Of a stretch of DNA of 64,000 nucleotides, positions 57,990-64,000 are shown in pieces. The notes below the pieces were generated by a model. The model was not told the origin of the DNA, searched no databases, and saw only the letters and a list, made by a program, of their open reading frames with translations. Numbering within the stretch: the stretch's first letter is position 1; each line of letters begins with the position of its first letter. Source of the stretch: Rhodoferax sp. (GTDB lineage: Bacteria; Pseudomonadota; Gammaproteobacteria; Burkholderiales; Burkholderiaceae_C); NCBI GenBank assembly GCA_031291305.1, contig JARLJH010000032.1:42292-106291 (forward strand). Reading direction: 5' to 3'. The translations under genes and the position numbers were made by a program.

Positions 57990-59219
57990 ATGTACCTCAA
58001 AAGTCTCCAAGTCCAGCACTACAAAAGTCTGGATGACGTGTCGGTTGACTTCGCCCCTGATGTCACCGTGGTGGTTGGTCCCAACGGGGTAGGCAAAAGC
58101 AATTTTGTGGATGTGTTGCGGTTTTTGCGGGATGCAGTTGTTGATGACCTAGAGCATGCGGTGACCAAGCGGGAAGGCATTCAGCGACTGCTGCAAACCT
58201 ATAAGACAAAGCCATACAAAATCGGAATACAGTTAAATTTCTCGGCATACGAGCGCGACCAAGTAGCTGATACAGCGAGTTACTCTATCCAATTGAAGTC
58301 GGTTGGTAGTAGCGGTTACACCGTAGAAAGTGAAAAAGCAGTCAGCGCAATTGATGAGTTGGAACTTGGCATATTGACTAGCCATGAATCGGTTGCTCGC
58401 GACGCTCGTGGAATTGTGACCATCGATGACAATCCTCCCGGTAGTCAAAAGCATTCTCTTTTAGAGCACACCATCATTGCTTATCCCCCGGAAACGTTGG
58501 TACTGGGGTCTAAGCTCCTGGGTGTCGAACCACGCACGATCGCTAGTGCTATCACTGACCAGATTGCAGCTTGGAACTTCTGCACCATCTACCCCAACAC
58601 CCTGAAAAAGCCCGCCCTGCCCGACCGCGACTCCAAGCTCATGGAATCCGGCGACAACTGGGCCTCAGTGATCAAAGCCCTCAAGCGCTCACCCAAAGGC
58701 CGCGAAGCCCTGGAGCGCATTTACGATGCCATGCGCGCCGTGTTACCCACTTTTGAAGAAGTGAGCATTCAAACCGTGGGCAGCTACCTGGTGCCGTTGT
58801 TCAAGTTCCGCGTAGAAGGTGAAGCCACACTGGCGAGCTTTGACCCGGTGCAACTCTCCGACGGCACCTTGCGCTTGTTTGGCATTTTGTTGGCGGCCTA
58901 CCAACTGCCACGTCCCAAGCTGCTGGTGATTGAGGAGCCTGAGCAAACCATTTACCCGGCGGCCTTGGCCGTCTTGGCCGACATGTTCAAGGAAATTGGC
59001 CGAAGCACCCAAGTCCTGATCACCACGCACAGCCCGCACTTGGTGCAGTTCTTTGCGCCCTCACAAATTCGCGTGGCGGTCATGCACAACGGCATGACAC
59101 ACATCCGCCCGATTCACCCGCACCAGATGGAAGCGGTCAACGAAGGCTTGTTGAGCTTGGAAGAGTTCATGACCACCGAAGGTCTGCGCCCTGACGATAC
59201 TGAAAACACCTCCTCATGA
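57990..59219 (+). CDS. AAA ATPase (RecF/OLD/AAA_21-type), partner of DUF4276 protein
   Basis: 409 aa. The Walker A is GPNGVGKS at residues 30-37, preceded by the SMC/RecF-like start YLKSLQVQHYKSLDDVSVDF; the signature loop is QLSDGTLRLFGI near 288, Walker B LLVIEEPEQTIYPAAL near 315 and the switch His in ITTHSPHLVQFF near 349. Such ATPases without a long coiled coil pair with TOPRIM-type effectors in OLD-like systems. It has a good GAAGGAG site and overlaps the DUF4276 gene by 4 bp (ATGA). The part around nt 58190-58560 is visibly more AT-rich than the flanking genes, suggesting acquisition. Confidence 0.9.
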   Translation: MYLKSLQVQHYKSLDDVSVDFAPDVTVVVGPNGVGKSNFVDVLRFLRDAVVDDLEHAVTKREGIQRLLQTYKTKPYKIGIQLNFSAYERDQVADTASYSIQLKSVGSSGYTVESEKAVSAIDELELGILTSHESVARDARGIVTIDDNPPGSQKHSLLEHTIIAYPPETLVLGSKLLGVEPRTIASAITDQIAAWNFCTIYPNTLKKPALPDRDSKLMESGDNWASVIKALKRSPKGREALERIYDAMRAVLPTFEEVSIQTVGSYLVPLFKFRVEGEATLASFDPVQLSDGTLRLFGILLAAYQLPRPKLLVIEEPEQTIYPAALAVLADMFKEIGRSTQVLITTHSPHLVQFFAPSQIRVAVMHNGMTHIRPIHPHQMEAVNEGLLSLEEFMTTEGLRPDDTENTSS

Positions 59220-59818
59220 GCAAGTTGCATTTGATCGTGGAGGGCGAAGGTGATGCGCAAGCCGTGCCGGTTTTGGTGCGAAAAATCCTGGAGGCCCATG
59301 CGCTGCACGATGTTCAGCTCACGGGGCGACCACAAATCAGCGGCGACATCCACAAGGTCTCAAAACGTCTGGGGGACTTCTTGGGATACGGCCTCAAGAA
59401 CGCGTGTCCGATTTTGTGGGTGCTGGACTGTGATGACAAAGCCGATGGCACGGTTGGCTGCCCGGTGCGTCACGTGACCAACCTGCGTTCCTCCATGAGA
59501 CAACTGCCTATCAACCTCAACCAAGCCGTGGACTTCTCCTTTTTCACCAAGGAGTTTGAATCGCTGTTCTTGGCTGAACAACAAGCCTTGAAAGATTTTT
59601 ATCGCCTGCCAGCCGACTTGGAAATTGACCCCGGCGCAGCCCTTCGTCGAAATGCCAAAGGTGAAATAGGCAAACTGCTTGGCAAAGACCGGGGGTACAA
59701 AGAATCCATCGACCAGGCCAAGCTTGCCGCCCGGCTAGACTTGGGCACTTGCCGTGCAGTTTCGCGCGACTACCGACATTTTGAAGACGCTGTCCTGCGT
59801 CTATGCAAACCCCAATGA
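59216..59818 (+). CDS. DUF4276 family protein (TOPRIM-like), partner of AAA ATPase
   Basis: 200 aa. The N-terminal LHLIVEGEGDAQAVPVLVRKIL has the Glu of a TOPRIM-like fold at residue 9, and ILWVLDCDDKADG (Asp71, Asp73, Asp74) gives the acidic DxD motif; both are typical of DUF4276. It has no other recognisable domain. The tight coupling to the ATPase gene resembles the ATPase/TOPRIM pairs of OLD-like anti-phage modules such as PARIS (AriA/AriB) and Gabija, but those use different effector families. A nuclease or toxin activity is an inference. Confidence 0.85.
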   Translation: MSKLHLIVEGEGDAQAVPVLVRKILEAHALHDVQLTGRPQISGDIHKVSKRLGDFLGYGLKNACPILWVLDCDDKADGTVGCPVRHVTNLRSSMRQLPINLNQAVDFSFFTKEFESLFLAEQQALKDFYRLPADLEIDPGAALRRNAKGEIGKLLGKDRGYKESIDQAKLAARLDLGTCRAVSRDYRHFEDAVLRLCKPQ

Positions 59819-59928
59819 CATTACAAACACGGATCTTCGACATGGATCGCACCATGATCGATGCGGCCAGCCATGGCCTTGAACTCATGGAATTTATTTT
59901 TTTTGGAGACATGACATGTTGCAACTGA
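59815..59928 (+). pseudogene. 37-codon ORF, possible HAD-hydrolase N-terminal remnant
   Basis: The ORF starts on the last bases of the DUF4276 gene (ATGA) and runs into pepN in another frame. Its RIFDMDRTMID resembles HAD motif I (FDMDGTMID), with Gly changed to Arg, and nothing downstream continues the fold. It could be a remnant of a HAD gene cut by insertion of the ATPase pair, or chance. No function is expected. Confidence 0.3.
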
Positions 59929-62618
59929 ATGAATCATCAGGGACGGCCACGATAGTTCGCCGCTCTGACTACACGCCCCCCGCGTTCTGGATTGATACCG
60001 TAGCCCTGACCTTTGACCTGGACCCGGCTAAAACCCGCGTGCTCAACAAAATGTCCCTGCGCCGCAACCCGGACGTACCGGCGCAGGCGCTCAAACTTGA
60101 CGGCGACGAGCTCAACCTGGCCCGTGTGCTGGTCAACGGTGCAGGCTGCTCGTTCAAGATGGATGGCAGCCAGCTGGTGTTGGAGAACCTGCCCGCCGAG
60201 GGCAGCTTTGAGCTGGAAATCTTCACCACCTGCGCGCCCGCCAAGAACACCAAGCTCATGGGCCTGTATGTCAGCAATGACTCGTTCTTCACCCAGTGCG
60301 AGGCCGAGGGCTTCCGGCGCATCACCTATTTCATGGACCGTCCGGATGTCATGGCCAGCTACACCGTCACGCTGCGCGCCGACAAGGCTAGATACCCGGT
60401 GCTGCTCTCCAACGGCAATCTGGTGGAACAGGGCACCCTGGAAGATGGCCGTCACTTTGCCACCTGGGTCGATCCGCACAAAAAACCCAGCTACTTGTTC
60501 GCCCTGGTGGCCGGCAAACTGGTGGCGCGCGAGCAACGCATCACCGCACGCAACGGCAAAGACCACCTGTTGCAAATCTACGTGCGCCCCGGCGACATGG
60601 ACAAGACCGAACACGCCATGAACTCGCTGATCAATTCGGTGATCTGGGACGAAGCCCGCTTTGGCCTGCCGCTGGATCTGGAGCGCTTCATGATCGTCGC
60701 CACCAGCGACTTCAACATGGGCGCCATGGAAAACAAGGGCCTGAACGTCTTCAACACAAAATACGTGCTGGCCAACCAAGCCACCGCCACCGACGTTGAC
60801 TTTGCCAACATTGAGAGTGTGGTCGGTCACGAATACTTCCATAACTGGACCGGCAACCGCGTCACCTGCCGCGACTGGTTCCAGCTGAGCCTGAAAGAAG
60901 GCCTGACGGTGTTTCGCGACCAGGAATTCAGCATGGACCTGTGCGCCGATGCATCGGCACGCGCCGTCAAACGCATTGAAGACGTGCGCGTGCTGCGCAC
61001 CGCCCAGTTCCCCGAAGACTCCGGCCCCATGGCCCACCCGGTGCGGCCCGACAGCTACATCGAGATCAACAACTTCTACACCGTCACCATCTACGAAAAA
61101 GGTGCCGAGGTCGTGCGCATGATGCAAACGCTGGTGGGCCGTAGCGGCTTTGCCAAAGGCATGACACTGTACTTTGCCCGCCATGACGGCTGCGCCGTGA
61201 CCTGCGACGACTTTGCCCAAGCCATTGCGGATGCCAACCCGGATTCCGCTTTGTCCAAGCTGCTGCCACAATTCAAACGCTGGTACAGCCAGGCCGGAAC
61301 GCCGCGCCTGCAGGCTCGCGGCGAATTCAACGCCGACGCGCACACCTACACGCTGACCTTCACGCAGAGCTGCCCCGCCACACCGGGCCAGAACAGCAAG
61401 GAACCGTTTGTCATCCCGATCAGCCTGGGTCTGGTGGGTGCCAGCGGCGCCGCCCTGCCCCTGCACATCCAGAACGATCTGGCCAGCGTGGGCGACAGCC
61501 ACCTGTTTGTCATGACGCAGGCCACCGAGTCGATCACCTTCGAGAACGTTGCTGAGGAGCCCGTACCGTCGGTGCTACGCGGTTTCAGCGCGCCGGTGAT
61601 TCTGGATCTGGACTACACCGATGAACAGCTGCTGACCCTGCTGGCACACGACCCAGACCCGTTCAACCGCTGGGAAGCCGGGCAGCGCCTGGCCTTACGG
61701 AGTGCTATTCAGTCAATAGCTAGTAGCCCAGATGAAATAAGGGCTAGCAGCCTAAATGACTCATATGTTTCAGCCATGCGCCTGGTACTGCGCCACCCCA
61801 CGCTGGATGCAGCCTTCAAGGAACTGGTGCTGACCCTGCCGTCTGAGGCCTACCTGTCCGAACAGCTCGACGTGGTCGACCCGCAGCGCGTGCACGCCAC
61901 GCGTGAAGCCATGCGTGAGCAACTGGCCCGCGAACTGGCTGACGACTGGCAGTGGGCGTTTGCGGAGCACAGCGCCAACGGCAGCTACCGCCCTGACACC
62001 CTGTCCAGCGGTCGCCGTGCGCTGGCTGGTCTGGCCCTGAACTATCTGTGCCTGGCTGCTCGCAACTCGGGTGACACGGTCTGGCCCGGCAAAGCCTACC
62101 AGAGCTTCAAGGATGCCGACAACATGACCGACCGCTTCAACGCGCTGGCCGCCTTGGTGCATAGCGGACATGAACTTGCCAAGCCCGCGCTGGCGCGCTT
62201 TCACAGCTTGTTCAAGGCCGAGGAACTGGTGCTGGACAAATGGTTTGCCCTGCAAGCCGGTTGCAGCGACCGTGGCGGCCAAGTGCTGCCCGCAGTGCGC
62301 GCCCTCATGAAACACCCCGACTTCAACCTGAAGAATCCGAATCGCGCCCGCAGCGTGATCTTCAGCTATTGCAGTGCCAACCCCGGCGCGTTTCACCGCA
62401 CAGATGCGGCTGGCTACCTATTCTGGAGCGAGCAGGTTCTGGCACTGGACACCATCAACCCGCAAGTTGCAGCCCGTCTGGCGCGAGCGCTGGACCGCTG
62501 GAAAAAACTGGCCGAGCCGTACAAAAATGCCGCCCATGAAGCCATCAAACGCGTCGCCGCCAAGGCAGACCTGAGCAACGACGTGCGCGAGGTAGTCACC
62601 CGCGCGCTGGCCGACTGA
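59916..62618 (+). CDS. pepN: Aminopeptidase N (M1 family)
   Basis: 900 aa zinc aminopeptidase. The substrate-binding GAMENKGLN lies near residue 268 and the zinc site HEYFHNWTGNRVTCRDWFQLSLKEGLT near 305 (HExxH-x18-E). The C-terminal helical domain follows (AGQRLAL, VLRHPTLDAAFKELVLTLPSE, NPNRARSVIFSYCSANPGAFH). Residues about 600-615 are encoded by a copy of the interspersed repeat (61713-61760) in a variable loop between helical segments. The start has a GGAG site; an ATG at 59911 is out of frame. It acts in cytosolic peptide turnover. Confidence 0.97.
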   Translation: MLQLNESSGTATIVRRSDYTPPAFWIDTVALTFDLDPAKTRVLNKMSLRRNPDVPAQALKLDGDELNLARVLVNGAGCSFKMDGSQLVLENLPAEGSFELEIFTTCAPAKNTKLMGLYVSNDSFFTQCEAEGFRRITYFMDRPDVMASYTVTLRADKARYPVLLSNGNLVEQGTLEDGRHFATWVDPHKKPSYLFALVAGKLVAREQRITARNGKDHLLQIYVRPGDMDKTEHAMNSLINSVIWDEARFGLPLDLERFMIVATSDFNMGAMENKGLNVFNTKYVLANQATATDVDFANIESVVGHEYFHNWTGNRVTCRDWFQLSLKEGLTVFRDQEFSMDLCADASARAVKRIEDVRVLRTAQFPEDSGPMAHPVRPDSYIEINNFYTVTIYEKGAEVVRMMQTLVGRSGFAKGMTLYFARHDGCAVTCDDFAQAIADANPDSALSKLLPQFKRWYSQAGTPRLQARGEFNADAHTYTLTFTQSCPATPGQNSKEPFVIPISLGLVGASGAALPLHIQNDLASVGDSHLFVMTQATESITFENVAEEPVPSVLRGFSAPVILDLDYTDEQLLTLLAHDPDPFNRWEAGQRLALRSAIQSIASSPDEIRASSLNDSYVSAMRLVLRHPTLDAAFKELVLTLPSEAYLSEQLDVVDPQRVHATREAMREQLARELADDWQWAFAEHSANGSYRPDTLSSGRRALAGLALNYLCLAARNSGDTVWPGKAYQSFKDADNMTDRFNALAALVHSGHELAKPALARFHSLFKAEELVLDKWFALQAGCSDRGGQVLPAVRALMKHPDFNLKNPNRARSVIFSYCSANPGAFHRTDAAGYLFWSEQVLALDTINPQVAARLARALDRWKKLAEPYKNAAHEAIKRVAAKADLSNDVREVVTRALAD
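61713..61760 (+). repeat. Interspersed repeat, in-frame copy inside pepN
   Basis: TCAATAGCTAGTAGCCC, then AGATGAAATAAGGGCTAGCAGCCTAAATGAC. GGGCTAGCAGCC matches GGGCTAGAGGCC of the family, and TAGCTAGTAGCCC pairs partly with it. It is AT-rich against its surroundings and encodes a Ser-rich loop. Confidence 0.72.
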
Positions 62619-62637
62619 TTTATCCAAGTGATCCAAG

Positions 62638-63654
62638 ATGTACAAAAAAACTTACCTCACCCGTTACCTGGTCGAGAAACAACGCATCAACGGCCACATT
62701 CCCCCCGAGTTGCGCCTGTTGCTCGAAGTGGTTGCCCGCGCCTGCAAACGCATCAGTCAGGCTGTCAATAAAGGCCCTTTGGGTGAAGTGATGGGCAGCG
62801 CCGACAGCGAAAACGTGCAAGGCGAGATCCAGAAGAAGCTCGACATCATCGCCAACGAAGTGCTGATTGAAGCCAACGAATGGGGTGGCCACCTGGCGGC
62901 CATGGCCAGCGAGGAAATGGAAGGCATCCACGTGGTGCCCAACCGCTATCCGCAAGGCGAATACCTGCTGCTGTTTGACCCGCTGGACGGCTCCAGCAAC
63001 ATCGACGTGAACGTGAGTATCGGCACCATCTTCAGCGTGCTGGTCAAGCCCGAAGGCGCTAACGTCTCGGAGCAGGACTTTTTGCAAGCCGGCGTCAAAC
63101 AGGCAGCAGCGGGGTACTGCGTCTATGGGCCACAAACGACACTGGTGCTCACCGTGGGCGACGGCGTGGCTGTGTTCACGCTGGACCGTGAGCAAGGCTC
63201 TTTCGTTCTGACCCAGGAGGACCTCAAAATCCCGGAAGATACCAAGGAATTTGCCGTGAACATGAGCAACCAGCGCCACTGGGACGCCCCGGTTACCCGC
63301 TACATCAACGAATGCATCGCAGGCAGTGACGGCGCACGCGGCAAGGACTTCAATATGCGCTGGGTCGGCAGCATGGTGGCCGATGTGCACCGCATTCTGA
63401 CCCGCGGCGGCATTTTCTTGTACCCATGGGACAAGCGCGAACCAGAAAAGCCCGGCAAGCTGCGCCTGACGTATGAGGCCAACCCGATGAGCTGGCTGGT
63501 GGAGCAGGCTGGCGGCGTGGCCACCGATGGCAAACACCGCATCATGGACATCCAGCCCGCCCAACTGCACGAGCGCGTGAGCGTTTTCATGGGCTCAAAA
63601 AACGAAGTGGATCGCGTCTCCAGCTACTACGCTGAAGCCACAAGCCAAGCCTGA
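62638..63654 (+). CDS. fbp: Fructose-1,6-bisphosphatase class 1
   Basis: 338 aa. Metal-binding motifs are [27 protein letters not shown] and [15 protein letters not shown] (Glu ligand), with the substrate region KFNMR-like [19 protein letters not shown]. It hydrolyses fructose 1,6-bisphosphate in gluconeogenesis or a Calvin-type cycle; no cbb genes are in the window, so the former is the default reading. It starts 19 bp after pepN, likely in the same transcript. Confidence 0.97.
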   Translation: MYKKTYLTRYLVEKQRINGHIPPELRLLLEVVARACKRISQAVNKGPLGEVMGSADSENVQGEIQKKLDIIANEVLIEANEWGGHLAAMASEEMEGIHVVPNRYPQGEYLLLFDPLDGSSNIDVNVSIGTIFSVLVKPEGANVSEQDFLQAGVKQAAAGYCVYGPQTTLVLTVGDGVAVFTLDREQGSFVLTQEDLKIPEDTKEFAVNMSNQRHWDAPVTRYINECIAGSDGARGKDFNMRWVGSMVADVHRILTRGGIFLYPWDKREPEKPGKLRLTYEANPMSWLVEQAGGVATDGKHRIMDIQPAQLHERVSVFMGSKNEVDRVSSYYAEATSQA

Positions 63655-63663
63655 TCACCCCGC

Positions 63664-63669
63664 TATAAT
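63664..63669 (+). promoter_or_regulatory. -10 element of the tRNA-Thr promoter
   Basis: A perfect TATAAT lies 14 bases before the tRNA 5' end, overlapping the end region of fbp. A convincing -35 box is not seen at 17 +/- 1 bases upstream. Confidence 0.6.
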
Positions 63670-63683
63670 CTCGCCTCTACCAA

Positions 63684-63759
63684 GCCGGTGTAGCTCAGTC
63701 GGTAGAGCAGCTCATTCGTAATGAGAAGGTCGGGTGTTCGATTCATCTCTCCGGCACCA
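63684..63759 (+). tRNA. tRNA-Thr (anticodon CGT)
   Basis: 76 nt cloverleaf with encoded CCA. The acceptor stem GCCGGTG pairs with CTCCGGC with one T-T mismatch, the D-arm has AGCTCAGTCGGTAGAGC, the anticodon arm CTCATTCGTAATGAG has CGT in the loop, and the T-arm GGGTGTTCGATTCATCT has two G-T pairs. It reads ACG codons. Confidence 0.95.
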
Positions 63760-63764
63760 TTCTT

Positions 63765-63798
63765 AAAACCCGTTGATCGCAAGGTCAGCGGGTTTTTT
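63765..63798 (+). terminator. Rho-independent terminator after tRNA-Thr
   Basis: AAACCCGTTGATC and GGTCAGCGGGTTT pair around a GCAA loop and are followed by a T-tract (GGGTTTTTT). Confidence 0.85.
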
Positions 63799-63966
63799 AA
63801 TGTGCTCAGAATGTGCCCGATAAGACATTGTTGCACGACTAAGCGCGACTCTCAATCTCTAGCCTTGTCCAATGAGGTATGAGCCTGAACGGTTTGCGTA
63901 TTTCCACCCAGGAGTGAGCCTGAGTCGACGAATTTACGGTTGAACTGGTTGCTTGATCATCCAAGG

Positions 63967-64000
63967 ATGGTGATCAATATGGACGAGGCCAAACTGCGCA
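63967..64000 (+). CDS. Possible start of a transposase/integrase (3' end outside window)
   Basis: The frame ATG GTG ATC AAT ATG GAC GAG GCC AAA CTG CGC gives MVINMDEAKLR, which resembles the N-terminus of DDE transposase/integrase proteins that begin with MDEAxLRT. Only 11 residues are visible. The 63800-63966 stretch before it contains no gene, but has a repeated TGAGCCTGA (63889 and 63916 region) that may belong to an element end. Support is weak. Confidence 0.3.
   Translation, partial: MVINMDEAKLR

Noticed and set aside
59937-61502. Long open frame on the minus strand opposite pepN (and similar ones opposite dnaE, ppdK, ribBA and fadH).
   Set aside because: High-G+C shadow frames: compositionally biased, no recognisable domains, and fully overlapping well-supported genes.

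Overview
The window is a contiguous chromosomal segment of a betaproteobacterium. The evidence points to order Burkholderiales, family Comamonadaceae, of the Rhodoferax/Polaromonas/Albidiferax type: high G+C, ribD-ribE-ribBA-ribH-nusB gene order, a CHASE2-type cyclase beside FecR and OmpA genes, and many copies of a short AT-rich repeat that I associate with this family. The assignment is an inference from gene content; no rRNA marker is present.

Layout. 1-5153: 3' end of a type IV pilus assembly cluster (pilY1, pilE, a FimT/GspH pseudopilin, coupled by ATGA overlaps). 5179-9195: riboflavin operon with nusB. 9219-12970: aminotransferase, ybgC, tolQ, tolR, tolA. 13126-16698: dnaE on the minus strand. 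16725-22242: a LuxR-type response regulator facing an operon of TonB-dependent receptor, periplasmic binding protein and hybrid histidine kinase. 22477-26000: flavodoxin-like protein, pirin, a divergent LysR regulator and a FAD oxidoreductase. 26091-26330: two inverted hairpins sharing one loop sequence. 26377-32935: gluQ, a broken EAL gene, a GGDEF-EAL protein with an added C-terminal ligand domain, trmB and a pseudouridine synthase. 33000-39559: binding protein plus histidine kinase, FecR protein, OmpA lipoprotein, CHASE2 cyclase. 39775-43405: PadR regulator divergent from a fused 2,4-dienoyl-CoA reductase/dienoyl-CoA isomerase gene. 43710-49429: ppdK, a thioredoxin-fold lipoprotein, a DHH phosphoesterase, a 2Fe-2S ferredoxin and an YlqF-type GTPase. 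49432-53560: Pip/YhgE membrane protein, arfB, a group II intron reverse transcriptase scrap, ybaK and an aldo/keto reductase. 53633-55607: receiver, CheC and diguanylate cyclase operon. 55887-63654: alpha/beta hydrolase, prfB with its programmed frameshift, an AAA ATPase plus DUF4276 pair, pepN and fbp. 63684-63759: tRNA-Thr(CGT) with promoter and terminator; the window then ends at the probable start of a transposase.

Most of the window is housekeeping. The most interesting signals are these. (1) A degenerate ~50-bp interspersed repeat is present in about eleven copies, several in frame inside enzymes (ribD, gluQ, trmB, pepN), and one copy forms the linker that fuses two beta-oxidation enzymes. 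(2) An ATPase plus TOPRIM-like DUF4276 pair sits between prfB and pepN and resembles two-gene anti-phage modules. (3) Two inverted hairpins have unrelated stems but nearly identical loops. (4) Several signalling cassettes have unusual composition: receiver-CheC-diguanylate cyclase; GGDEF-EAL fused to a GyrI-like domain; and two loci where a periplasmic binding protein is coupled to a histidine kinase without transporter genes.
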